Position numbers and translations under genes: made by a program. From the IMG/VR virus record IMGVR_UViG_3300044675_004034, positions 1 through 37,350 of that record: a stretch of DNA of 37,350 nt. One strand, written 5' to 3'. Shown here piece after piece: positions 14,031 to 21,031 of this stretch. The notes under the pieces were generated by a model. The model did not search any database. It was not told the origin of the DNA and worked only from the letters and a program-made list of their open reading frames with translations. Position 1 is the stretch's first letter. Every line of letters starts with the position of its first letter. The stretch comes from a virus.

Positions 14031-14032
14031 CT

Positions 14033-14605
14033 TTATGGCCGTATCCAAAGGATCGGCGTTGCGGCGGATAGCTCGGCATTTTCAATCACCGTGCCCGGCC
14101 ATTGAAGATCAAAGCGCCCTGGGTCGACACCCGGCTCGATCCTGCGGACCAGCCAAGGCCCCGACGCGATGCGAACCGTTGCCAAGCGCCCGATAGCGGC
14201 GGCGTCAACGGCGGCGTTGGGCCGGAAGAATATCAGCGCCCCGGCCATCAAGTCCCGGCTGCGGGATCGGACGGCGACCGTCCCTTCTGGCGTCGCGGCG
14301 GGCGCGTCAACGTCCGACGCCGGGCCGTCAAGGTGAATTTCTCCCACCTCGTCAACCCAACCTGCGACCTTGACGCGGCGCCCGCCCTTTGAGGACACGG
14401 GCAGGCCCGCGTGCGCCAGCACCTCTTCGACGCCGACGCCAAGGAATTGCGCAATTATCGAGGCTTCCGGTAGCTGCATACGTCGTGTCCCTTGAAACAA
14501 AGCGGTTATCTGTGCGGGATCGACGCCGAGCATTTTAGCCAAGCCGCGCTGCGTTTTGCCTTGGTCGCGTATCAATCCTTGAAACCACCTAGCATCGATA
14601 GACAT
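14033..14605 (-). CDS. CI-like repressor (190 aa)
   Basis: Residues 8-40 form a lambda-repressor type helix-turn-helix (QGKTQRGLAKMLGVDPAQIT), followed by ASIIAQFLGVGVEEVLAHAG. The C-terminal part (about 95-190) has the outline of the S24/LexA-type dimerisation domain (TVAVRSRSRDLMAGALIFFR, and LATVRIASGPWLVRRIEPG) but the usual GDSMxP serine motif is missing, so self-cleavage looks unlikely. It would keep the rightward promoter at 14684 off in lysogens. The gene points left, away from the Cro-like gene. GGGG 10-13 bases before the ATG serves as Shine-Dalgarno. Confidence 0.8.
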   Translation of the reverse strand: MSIDARWFQGLIRDQGKTQRGLAKMLGVDPAQITALFQGTRRMQLPEASIIAQFLGVGVEEVLAHAGLPVSSKGGRRVKVAGWVDEVGEIHLDGPASDVDAPAATPEGTVAVRSRSRDLMAGALIFFRPNAAVDAAAIGRLATVRIASGPWLVRRIEPGVDPGRFDLQWPGTVIENAELSAATPILWIRP

Positions 14606-14645
14606 GAATTTCGCCCCTTACAACCGCATGGAGTAGCGCGCGGAA

Positions 14646-14700
14646 CATTGCATAAAAAGCAATGAGGGGCAACGGTTCAAGCGTTGACAAAAGCGCAATG
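14646..14700. promoter_or_regulatory. Operator array for the repressor
   Basis: Related six-base half-sites lie at 14646 (CATTGC), 14659 (GCAATG), 14669 (GCAACG), 14682 (CGTTGA) and 14695 (GCAATG), spaced 13, 10, 13 and 13 bases. The first pair is a perfect dyad with a 7-base centre; the next pairs are near-dyads with the same 7-base centre. They cover the leftward -10 and the rightward -35 and spacer, as expected for a lysogeny switch. Confidence 0.65.
14652..14680 (-). promoter_or_regulatory. Candidate repressor promoter (PRM-like)
   Basis: On the minus strand, TTGAAC (14680-14675) is followed after 17 bases by TTTTAT (14657-14652), each four of six matches. It points at the repressor gene 47 bases on. 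Its -10 is the centre of the first operator dyad, suggesting autoregulation. Confidence 0.5.
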
Positions 14701-14712
14701 CTTGTCTATATA
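14684..14712 (+). promoter_or_regulatory. Rightward lytic promoter (PR-like)
   Basis: A perfect TTGACA (14684-14689), 17-base spacer and TATATA (14707-14712) make this the best sigma70-type promoter in the window. It drives the 68-aa and Cro-like genes and probably the helicase to integrase operon. Half-sites at 14682 and 14695 overlap its -35 and spacer. Confidence 0.8.
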
Positions 14713-14743
14713 TAGGGAGTACCCCAACAGACGGGAGCGCAAT

Positions 14744-14950
14744 ATGAAGCCAGCTTTTGACTTGACACTTACACTTGTCGTCGACACGCCAATCGAAGAC
14801 TTCATCGATGCTTTATCAAAAGCTGCCGCTTCCGCAAAAGAAGAAGGAGCAGACTTCGTGACTATCATCAATGCAAAAACTGAATATAACCCAATTATAA
14901 ACAACAAAATAATCGGGCTTTTGATAGCTGGTTGGCACAAGGAAAAATGA
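14744..14950 (+). CDS. First gene of the lytic operon (68 aa)
   Basis: It reads MKPAFDLTLTLVVDTPIEDF, then IDALSKAAASAKEEGADFVT, and ends GLLIAGWHKEK: a strand-helix-strand pattern suited to a small alpha/beta fold. GGGAG lies 8 bases before the ATG at 14744, which is preferred over an earlier in-frame start that would sit inside the promoter. Its stop overlaps the Cro-like start (ATGA). Codons are more AT-rich than in neighbours. The function is unknown; its position just after the lytic promoter suggests a regulator or anti-host factor. Confidence 0.65.
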   Translation: MKPAFDLTLTLVVDTPIEDFIDALSKAAASAKEEGADFVTIINAKTEYNPIINNKIIGLLIAGWHKEK

Positions 14951-15147
14951 AAATGCGGAAAAAGATCGTTCACAAACTCGGGGAAAAATTCGGAAGCCAA
15001 GCCGAGGTTGCGCGTATTTGCGGCGTCGATCCGGCAAGCGTTTGCCGCTGGCTTCGCGTCCCGGTCAAGCATCACTCGGCGCTGTTGCGTGCGGCGCGCG
15101 AGCGGAAAATCTCGCTCGATCACATGGACCTGATTGGCAATGTCTGA
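14947..15147 (+). CDS. Cro-like helix-turn-helix protein (66 aa)
   Basis: A basic N-terminus (MKMRKKIVHKLGEKF) leads into GSQAEVARICGVDPASVCRW, a compact helix-turn-helix of the YdaS/Cro type at residues 16-36. The remainder is helical and ends ISLDHMDLIGNV. Encoded opposite the CI-like repressor and right after its operator region, it is the natural candidate for the lytic-state regulator that lowers repressor expression. The start overlaps the previous stop (ATGA), with AAGG just upstream. Confidence 0.75.
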   Translation: MKMRKKIVHKLGEKFGSQAEVARICGVDPASVCRWLRVPVKHHSALLRAARERKISLDHMDLIGNV

Positions 15148-15301
15148 CGCGCCCGCGTTGCCGACGTTGCTGCTGGTTATCCCGCTGCCCGGCCTGTTGC
15201 GCGTTGTCGTTGACGGCAAGGTTCACGATAAGCCGATCAATCGCGATCAGGCGTTGCAGTACGCACAGGCGTTTTTGAAAGCCGCCATCGAGGGAAAATG
15301 A
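15140..15301 (+). CDS. Small hypothetical protein between Cro-like gene and helicase (53 aa)
   Basis: The frame opens MSDAPALPTLLLVIPLPGLL and continues VVVDGKVHDKPINRDQALQY, ending in a helical AQAFLKAAIEGK. It overlaps the Cro-like gene by 8 bases and the helicase by four (ATGA). Two hydrophobic beta-like runs followed by a helix suggest a small folded domain. No family recognised, but the overlaps on both sides support it strongly as a gene. Confidence 0.65.
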   Translation: MSDAPALPTLLLVIPLPGLLRVVVDGKVHDKPINRDQALQYAQAFLKAAIEGK

Positions 15302-16683
15302 CCTTCGCGCTTCGCCCGTATCAGTCAGACCTGATCGACCAAGCCCGCGTGGCGTTGCGCCTTGTCCCGCGCGTGCTGATCCAATCGCCTACTGGATCGG
15401 GCAAGACGGCGCTCACCGCTCACATGCTCGGCACGGCGGCAAGCAAGGGGCGGCGTTCGTTCTTCATCGTTCACCGGCAAGAGTTAATCGAGCAGTCGAT
15501 TTCGACGTTCGACACGGTTGGCATATCGACCGGCGTTATTGCGGCGGGCTATCGCGGCAACCCGTTTGCGCCGGTTCAAATTGCTTCAATCGACACGCTA
15601 AAAAACCGGCTCGCCAAGGTACAAGCCCCGGACCTGATCGTATGGGACGAGTGCCACCACGTTGCAGCGGCAGGATGGGCGCGCGTCATGTCCGCCTATC
15701 CGCGTGCGCTACACGTTGGGCTTACCGCAACTCCTTGGCGTTTGGACGGGTCCGGGCTTGGCGCGCATTTCGACCGGATGATTAAAGGCCCGTCCGTTGC
15801 GTGGCTGATCGAGAAAGGTTTCTTGTCGCCATATCGCGCCTTCGCCCCGTCAAACCCCGACCTTGGAAACGTCCATTCGCGCGCGGGCGATTATGTCCCG
15901 GCGGAATTGGAAACGGTCATGGGGCAATCGGCTATTGTAGGCGATGCAGTGTCGCACTATCGGCGCCTCGCGGGCGGCAAGCGCGCGGTCGCGTTCTGCG
16001 TGTCGATCAAGCATAGCCAAGCCGTTGCCGCGCAGTTCAAAGCCGCCGGGTTTATGGCGTACCACTTGGACGGCACAACGCCACGCGACGAGCGCCGCGC
16101 CGCGATCAAGGCGTTTCGCGACGGGCATATCAATGTCCTGACCAACGTCGATCTATTTGGCGAGGGTTTCGACCTTCCGGCTATCGAAGCCGCGATCCTG
16201 TTGCGCCCTACGAAATCCCTGGCGCTCTATCTCCAACAGGTCGGGCGCGCGTTGCGTCCGTATCCGGGCAAGTCGTACGCGATCATTCTAGACCACGCCG
16301 CCAACATCGCCGCGCACGGCTTGCCGGACGAGCCGCGCGAATGGTCGCTTGAAGCCCGCGATCGCAAGCGCGGCGGCAAGTCGGAAGAACCGAATTTTGC
16401 AATCCGCCAGTGCCCGCGTTGTTACACGGCGCACCGCCCCGCGCCCGCGTGTCCGTCTTGCGGGCACGTTTACGAGCAGGCAGGGCGCAACGTCGAACAG
16501 ATCGACGGCGAACTTGCCGAGATTGATCCGGCTATCGCGCGCCGCGCCAAAGCGCGCGAACAGGCGCGGGCGGAAACGCTTGACCAGCTAATCGCGCTTG
16601 CCCGCGCGCGGGGATACAAGAACCCCGAAAAATGGGCTGGATATGTTTGGACCGCCAGACAAGCGAAGGGACGTGCGGCGTGA
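15298..16683 (+). CDS. SF2 DNA helicase, DEAD/DEAH type (461 aa)
   Basis: The protein follows the type III restriction/SSL2 style of SF2 helicases: LRPYQSDLIDQA (motif Q-like), Walker A SPTGSGKT (30-37), DECHH (117-121), LTATPWR (142-148), and in the second RecA domain a TNVDLFGEGFDLP segment and motif VI QQVGRALRP. Near the C-terminus two CxxC pairs (CPRC and CPSC) form a zinc ribbon. Such helicases are common in phage replication and recombination modules; no nuclease is fused to this one. It sits in a run of overlapping genes from the lytic promoter. Confidence 0.9.
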   Translation: MTFALRPYQSDLIDQARVALRLVPRVLIQSPTGSGKTALTAHMLGTAASKGRRSFFIVHRQELIEQSISTFDTVGISTGVIAAGYRGNPFAPVQIASIDTLKNRLAKVQAPDLIVWDECHHVAAAGWARVMSAYPRALHVGLTATPWRLDGSGLGAHFDRMIKGPSVAWLIEKGFLSPYRAFAPSNPDLGNVHSRAGDYVPAELETVMGQSAIVGDAVSHYRRLAGGKRAVAFCVSIKHSQAVAAQFKAAGFMAYHLDGTTPRDERRAAIKAFRDGHINVLTNVDLFGEGFDLPAIEAAILLRPTKSLALYLQQVGRALRPYPGKSYAIILDHAANIAAHGLPDEPREWSLEARDRKRGGKSEEPNFAIRQCPRCYTAHRPAPACPSCGHVYEQAGRNVEQIDGELAEIDPAIARRAKAREQARAETLDQLIALARARGYKNPEKWAGYVWTARQAKGRAA

Positions 16684-16943
16684 GCAAAGAAAGCGCAGCG
16701 GTGCAGCTTCCAATGTTCGAAATGGAAGAGGCATGGAAACAAGAGTGGCACGGTATGCCGGAATTCCGCCAAGAAGATTTGACGCCGTGGAAATCCGTCA
16801 TTGTTCATTTTTCATCGCCCGGCGACATGGCCGCGTTTGCGGAATTGATCGGGCAAAAATTGACGCCAAACACGCGGTCGGTTTGGCACCCCGCCGCAGA
16901 GATTGGGCACTACGCGAACAAGAGGTATATCGATGAACCCTAA
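16680..16943 (+). CDS. Small protein paired with the glycosyltransferase (87 aa)
   Basis: GTG at 16680 overlaps the helicase stop (GTGA). The protein opens MSKESAAVQLPMFEMEEAWK, then WHGMPEFRQEDLTPWKSVIV, HFSSPGDMAAFAELIGQKLT and ends IGHYANKRYIDEP. The W..MPEF.QEDLTP and VHF....D...FA.LIGQ.LT..TRS.W.P pattern is one I recall from phage proteins next to TAGT-type glycosyltransferases and ParB-like genes in DNA-modification loci; this is recall, unverified. It overlaps the glycosyltransferase by 11 bases. Its biochemical role is unknown. Confidence 0.65.
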   Translation: MSKESAAVQLPMFEMEEAWKQEWHGMPEFRQEDLTPWKSVIVHFSSPGDMAAFAELIGQKLTPNTRSVWHPAAEIGHYANKRYIDEP

Positions 16944-17799
16944 GTATCCGGTTTACATCATCAGCAAGGGTCGGTGGGAAACGCGCAAAACCTCAAAGGC
17001 GCTAGAGGAAATGCGCGTGCCGTATCATATCGTTGTCGAGCCGCAAGAGTTCGACCAATACGCCGCCGTGATCGACCCGGCCAAAATCCTGACGCTGCCC
17101 TTTTCCAATCTTGGCCTTGGATCAATCCCGGCTCGCAATTGGGTTTGGGATCACGCGACGGCAAGCGGGGCGGCGCGTCATTGGATTATAGACGATAATA
17201 TCGAGGGCTTCTATCGCCTCAATTACAATCTAAAAACCCCGGCTGGTTGCGGCACGATCTTTCGTTGCTCGGAAGATTTTGTCGACAGATACGAAAACGT
17301 CCACATGGCGGGCTTGAACTATTTCATGTTCGCGTCGCGCAAAACCGCCATGCCGCCGTATTATCTAAATACGCGGGTGTATTCTTGCATCCTTTTAAGC
17401 AACAAGGTAGAGTATCGGTGGCGCGGTCGCTACAACGAAGATACAGACTTGTCGCTTCGCATATTGAAAGACGGTCACTGCACAATCCTATTCAACGCCT
17501 TTCTTTGCGGAAAATCGCAAACGATGACGATGAAAGGCGGGAACACGGAGGAACTGTACCAAGACGACGGGCGCTTAAAAATGGCGCAGTCTCTTGTCGA
17601 ACAGCATCCCGACGTGGCCCGCGTATCGTGGAAGTGGGGACGGCATCAGCATCACGAAGATTACTCGCCGTTCAAGTACAACAAGCTGCGGCGGCGCAAC
17701 GACATACTTATTCCGGCTGGCGTCGATAACTACGGCATGGTTTTGCAAGAACGTATCAGCGATCAGTGGGTAACGATCAAGCCGCGCGAGGTCGCATGA
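16933..17799 (+). CDS. TAGT-type glycosyltransferase, possible DNA-base modifier (288 aa)
   Basis: It starts MNPKYPVYIISKGRWETRKT and contains PYHIVVEPQEFDQY, the DxD-like HWIIDDNIEGFYRL (about residues 87-100) and GRYNEDTDLSLRILKDG. This is a GT-A fold matching the TET-associated glycosyltransferase (TAGT) family, which in other phages is proposed or shown to decorate modified pyrimidines in phage DNA. The substrate here is unknown. No TET/JBP dioxygenase, hydroxymethylase or other base-modifying partner is seen in the window. AGAGG lies before the ATG at 16933. The stop overlaps the VRR-NUC gene. Confidence 0.75.
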   Translation: MNPKYPVYIISKGRWETRKTSKALEEMRVPYHIVVEPQEFDQYAAVIDPAKILTLPFSNLGLGSIPARNWVWDHATASGAARHWIIDDNIEGFYRLNYNLKTPAGCGTIFRCSEDFVDRYENVHMAGLNYFMFASRKTAMPPYYLNTRVYSCILLSNKVEYRWRGRYNEDTDLSLRILKDGHCTILFNAFLCGKSQTMTMKGGNTEELYQDDGRLKMAQSLVEQHPDVARVSWKWGRHQHHEDYSPFKYNKLRRRNDILIPAGVDNYGMVLQERISDQWVTIKPREVA

Positions 17800-18149
17800 A
17801 AGAAGCCAACCTTATGCGGCGGATCATGCTTGCCGTTGGAAACTACGCAACAATCTGGCGCAACCACGTCGGGATGATTAAGGACGAACGCGGGCAGGCG
17901 CACCGCTTCGGGCTTTGCGTGGGATCGTCCGACCTGATCGGCTTTACGCCGGTCACGGTGACGCCGGACATGGTAGGGCAGCGCGTTGCGGTGTTCACAG
18001 CCATCGAGGTCAAGACGCAAACCGGGCGCCTGACCGACGCGCAAGAGCATTTCCTTGAATTCGTCCGGCGTGGCGGCGGCATTGGGATTGTCGCACGGTC
18101 GGAGGCCGACTTATCCCCTGTTATCAGAAAATCCCAATTTCGCGCTTGA
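17796..18149 (+). CDS. VRR-NUC domain nuclease (117 aa)
   Basis: A stand-alone VRR-NUC protein, a PD-(D/E)xK nuclease related to Holliday junction resolvases. Visible motif residues are Asp46 in GSSDLIG, and Glu71 and Lys73 in AIEVKTQTG, followed by QEHFLEFVRRGGGIGIVA. In phages these often occur beside SF2 helicases, as here, and probably process branched DNA during replication or before packaging. The start at 17796 overlaps the glycosyltransferase stop (ATGA). Length is typical for the single-domain form. Confidence 0.87.
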   Translation: MKEANLMRRIMLAVGNYATIWRNHVGMIKDERGQAHRFGLCVGSSDLIGFTPVTVTPDMVGQRVAVFTAIEVKTQTGRLTDAQEHFLEFVRRGGGIGIVARSEADLSPVIRKSQFRA

Positions 18150-18174
18150 CGTATCCGGGCGGCGTTGCTATTTA
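18146..18174 (+). promoter_or_regulatory. Weak promoter candidate before the recombination genes
   Basis: TTGACG (18146-18151), a 17-base spacer and TATTTA (18169-18174) sit just before the YqaJ-type gene. The -10 is weak. It could give extra expression of the exonuclease and RecT. Confidence 0.4.
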
Positions 18175-18206
18175 GTCAACATCGAAACCGCCAAGGAGTT
18201 AACGCG

Positions 18207-19109
18207 ATGCCAAAGATCATCAGCCACGCCACTAAAGCCGAATGGCTCGCGCTTCGCAGCGAGGATGTAACCTCAACCGAAAGCGCCGCGCTGTTCGGGC
18301 TTTCCCCGTACCTGACCGAGTACGAGCTTTATCACCGCAAAACCAAGGCGGTGACGGACGAATTCGAACCCAACGAACGCATGTCGTGGGGCTTGCGCTT
18401 GCAGGACGCTATCGCGCTTGGCGTCGCCGCCGACCTTGGCATCCGCGTGCGCCGGATCAATACCTACTGGCGGCACGACGCCGAGCCGCGCATGGGCGCA
18501 AGCTTCGATTTCGAAGTGATCGACCACCCGGACGGTCCCGGCCTGATGGAAATCAAGAACGTCGATTATATCGTCTACCGCGATAGCTGGTCAGACGACG
18601 AAGCCCCGCCGCACATCGAGTGCCAAGTGCAGCACCAGATGGAAGTCGCCAACCGCGATTGGTGCTTGATCGTGGCGCTGGTTGCGGGGAACACCGTTAA
18701 GACGATCCGCCGCGCACGCGACCGCGAAATGGGCGCGGGCTTGCGCAAGGCCGTCGCGAAGTTCTGGCACAAGGTCGATAAGGGCATCGTTCCCGCGCCG
18801 GATTTCACCAAGGACGCGGACACAATCCGGGCGCTCTACGGCAAGGCGGACGGCGTGCCACTTATCGCCAAAGGGAACAATCATTTGCACTCTTTGGCGT
18901 TGGCCTATTCGCAAGCCGCCGCCGACGAGCGCGACGCCAAAGCCCGCAAGGACGCGGCTAAGGCCGAAATCCTGACGCTGATCGGCAACGCGCCGAAGGT
19001 CGTCGGGGATGGCTGGTCGCTCAGCGCAAGCACGATCAGCAAGGCCGAACACGTTGTGAAGCCGACGACGTATCGGGATTTCCGCATCACGCAGAAGAAA
19101 ACCGCTTAA
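18207..19109 (+). CDS. YqaJ-type exonuclease (300 aa)
   Basis: This matches the YqaJ/lambda-exonuclease family, which degrades one strand of duplex DNA to prepare it for annealing. The N-terminal part EWLALRSEDVTSTESAALFG is the usual opening of the family. Catalytic-type residues are Asp101 (ASFDFEVID), and Glu115 and Lys117 (LMEIKNVDY); the later QVQHQMEVA is the helix with conserved Gln. A helical tail follows. It is paired with RecT, 12 bases downstream. AAGGAG before the ATG at 18207 fixes the start. Confidence 0.88.
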   Translation: MPKIISHATKAEWLALRSEDVTSTESAALFGLSPYLTEYELYHRKTKAVTDEFEPNERMSWGLRLQDAIALGVAADLGIRVRRINTYWRHDAEPRMGASFDFEVIDHPDGPGLMEIKNVDYIVYRDSWSDDEAPPHIECQVQHQMEVANRDWCLIVALVAGNTVKTIRRARDREMGAGLRKAVAKFWHKVDKGIVPAPDFTKDADTIRALYGKADGVPLIAKGNNHLHSLALAYSQAAADERDAKARKDAAKAEILTLIGNAPKVVGDGWSLSASTISKAEHVVKPTTYRDFRITQKKTA

Positions 19110-19121
19110 GGAGCAACCGCT

Positions 19122-19976
19122 ATGAGCAAGCAAGCACTTGTCGAAATCAAAGACGCCGTGACCAAGATGGAGCCGGATTTTCGCGCAGCCCTTCCGGCGC
19201 ACATCCCGTCTGCCAAGTTCATTCGCACCGCGCAGACCGCGCTTTCGGTCAACCCGGACATTGCCGATTGCGACCGGCGTTCGGTCTATGCGTCGATCAT
19301 GAAGGCGGCGCAAGACGGGCTGGTACTCGACGGGCGCGAGGCCGCGCTGGTCAAGTTCAACAGCAAGGCCGGGCCGGTCTGCCAGTACATGCCGATGGTC
19401 AACGGGCTGATTAAGAAGGCCCGCAACAGCGGCGAAATCTCAACGCTCAACGCGCACGTTGTCTATGAGAAGGACATTTTCGCGTACACGCTTGGCGACG
19501 ACGAGAAGATTGACCACAAGCCGTTCCTTGGCGAAGATCGCGGCAAGCCCGTGCTGGTCTATGCTGTCGCGACGTTGAAGGACGGCGGCAAGCAACGCGC
19601 CGTGCTTACGGTTGGCGAGGTCAACCGCGTTCGCGCCGTCAGCCGGGCCAAGGACAGCGGGCCGTGGGTTTCGTGGTGGGACGAGATGGCGAAGAAAACG
19701 GCAATCCGCCGCCTCGCCAAGTACCTGCCGAGCAGCGCAGACCGCGACGAGTTCCACGAGGCGGTTACGCGGGATGACGAGCTTTACCAGCCGGACCCTG
19801 CCGCCGAGCCGACGCCCGCCGCCGACGCCGCTACGGAAGGCAAGAAACCCGGACGCCGCACCCGCGCAGCCGCCGCCGTGATCGACGCGACCGCCGAAGA
19901 AACGGCAACCGACGCCGCGCCGCAACCGGCAACGTCCGCCCCGGCGACGCAAGACGAAGGGGAGGACATGATCTAA
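19122..19976 (+). CDS. recT: RecT-family single-strand annealing protein (284 aa)
   Basis: The protein anneals complementary single strands made by the exonuclease. Typical RecT segments are visible: RTAQTALSVNPDIADCDRRS, SIMKAAQDGLVLDGREAALV, YMPMVNGLIKKARNSGEIST and WWDEMAKKTAIRRLAKYLP. The last 70 residues are Ala, Pro, Thr and Glu-rich with an acidic tip (DEGEDMI), as seen in many annealing proteins and in single-strand binding proteins. GGAG precedes the ATG. The stop overlaps the next small gene (TAATG). Confidence 0.92.
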   Translation: MSKQALVEIKDAVTKMEPDFRAALPAHIPSAKFIRTAQTALSVNPDIADCDRRSVYASIMKAAQDGLVLDGREAALVKFNSKAGPVCQYMPMVNGLIKKARNSGEISTLNAHVVYEKDIFAYTLGDDEKIDHKPFLGEDRGKPVLVYAVATLKDGGKQRAVLTVGEVNRVRAVSRAKDSGPWVSWWDEMAKKTAIRRLAKYLPSSADRDEFHEAVTRDDELYQPDPAAEPTPAADAATEGKKPGRRTRAAAAVIDATAEETATDAAPQPATSAPATQDEGEDMI

Positions 19977-20128
19977 TGCGCTCCCCCTACGAGCAATCGT
20001 GGCAGCAGTTGGAGGCGGCACGACGCCGCTTCCAGCGCATGCTGCTGGTCCGCGATATCATCACCGGCACCGCTTGCGTAGCGGCGTGCCTTGGCCTTGT
20101 GCTTGCGGTCGTATGGTGGGTGCGATGA
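19976..20128 (+). CDS. Small membrane protein (50 aa)
   Basis: It reads MRSPYEQSWQQLEAARRRFQ followed by a single membrane helix, about residues 27-47 (IITGTACVAACLGLVLAVVW), ending WVR. The basic, helical head would stay in the cytoplasm. It overlaps RecT's stop (TAATG) and the next gene (ATGA), which supports it as real. GGGGAGG lies 11 bases upstream in the RecT gene. The function is unknown. Confidence 0.6.
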   Translation: MRSPYEQSWQQLEAARRRFQRMLLVRDIITGTACVAACLGLVLAVVWWVR

Positions 20129-20400
20129 CCGAAAAAGAAGCCAAAGAGAAATGGTGTCCGCACGCGCTTTCGTTTGGGCGACTAATTCAACCGTCCGCAA
20201 GTGGCGAAACCGTAGTCGGCTCCGGGCCGCAAAATCGCGGATACCAAATGGGCGGACCGTTGCACAATTGCATGTGCATCGCTTCCGCGTGCATGGCTTG
20301 GCGGTGGAACGGCCAGCAAACAATCGTTCGCAACGATGTCGAACCCCAAGAAATCTTCACAACCCGGTTTGGCTACTGCGGCTTGGCAGGTGCGCCATGA
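20125..20400 (+). CDS. Cys-containing small phage protein (91 aa)
   Basis: It opens MTEKEAKEKWCPHALSFGRL and later has HNCMCIASACMAWRWNG and FGYCGLAGAP. The W-C-P...C.C....CMAWR...GYCGLA pattern is a recurrent small phage protein, probably binding a metal ion through the cysteines (recall, not searched). It lies between RecT and the integrase genes with ATGA overlaps at both ends. No function is established to my knowledge. Confidence 0.65.
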   Translation: MTEKEAKEKWCPHALSFGRLIQPSASGETVVGSGPQNRGYQMGGPLHNCMCIASACMAWRWNGQQTIVRNDVEPQEIFTTRFGYCGLAGAP

Positions 20401-20783
20401 ACCCTGTCGAGAAAGTCGCGCGCGTACTGTGTGCCCGTTGTGGCGTCGATCCTGACGACACAAACGACGGGACTTGGGACGGCGGTTCTTATCCGCGTGG
20501 CGAGCCTGCCTGGAAAACGTGGGCCGACGATGCCCGCGCCGCAATCGCAGCCATGCCCGGCTGGCAGTCGGTCAAAACGGTGCCGCTAGAAAAAAGCGTT
20601 TTGGTCTCGGGCAAAACGCTTACGGGCGAAACCTATGTCGCGGTCGGTATTCGGCTGCCTCCGATCCTTGGATTTGGTCAGTGGGATTTGGAGTTCGGCT
20701 TAGGGGTGAATAACCTATCATCAAAGCCAGCCCCGCCGACGCATTGGCAGCCGATGCCAGAGCCGCCAGAGGTGCCCGCATGA
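20397..20783 (+). CDS. DUF551-like phage protein (128 aa)
   Basis: The N-terminal part MNPVEKVARVLCARCGVDPD is a short helix-Cys module seen in phage early proteins, followed by WADDARAAIAAMPGWQSVKT. The C-terminal half, from PLEKSVLVSGKTLTGETYVA to THWQPMPEPPEVPA, matches DUF551, with the typical ending 'HW.P.PEPP'. The role of DUF551 is not known. The gene overlaps its neighbours by four bases on both sides. Confidence 0.65.
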   Translation: MNPVEKVARVLCARCGVDPDDTNDGTWDGGSYPRGEPAWKTWADDARAAIAAMPGWQSVKTVPLEKSVLVSGKTLTGETYVAVGIRLPPILGFGQWDLEFGLGVNNLSSKPAPPTHWQPMPEPPEVPA

Positions 20784-21031
20784 CCCCCGCCGGACTGCGC
20801 GAAACCGACGCGGCGGCGTATCTCGGGATCAGCCGCATGTCCCTACGCCGCCACGGCCCGCCGCCCGTTAGGATCGGGCGTGCGGTCGTTTGGCCCCGCG
20901 CTACCCTTGACCAATGGCTTGCGTCAAAGTCCGCCACGGCGCCCGCAATGGACGCCGATCAGGCAACCGAAAGGGCAATCGATGCAATCCGCCAAAACCG
21001 TACGCCGTCGCCTCGCAGACGGAAGCGTTAA
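20780..21031 (+). CDS. AlpA/excisionase-like DNA-binding protein (83 aa)
   Basis: The first 50 residues, LRETDAAAYLGISRMSLRRH, then PPPVRIGRAVVWPRATLDQW, are the MerR-like winged helix of AlpA/Xis proteins (helix-turn-helix 17 type). The tail is basic (RQNRTPSPRRRKR). It overlaps the integrase by 50 bases in a different frame, a common arrangement for phage xis and int. It probably directs excision and may also regulate integrase expression. Confidence 0.75.
   Translation: MTPAGLRETDAAAYLGISRMSLRRHGPPPVRIGRAVVWPRATLDQWLASKSATAPAMDADQATERAIDAIRQNRTPSPRRRKR

Noticed and set aside
13605-14048. A 147-codon open frame on the minus strand and a 74-codon frame on the plus strand (13714-13938) across the structured region.
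   Set aside because: Neither has a Shine-Dalgarno or family-like sequence; the minus frame starts at TTG inside the repressor gene and reads through the terminator. Composition looks like shadow frames in GC-rich DNA.
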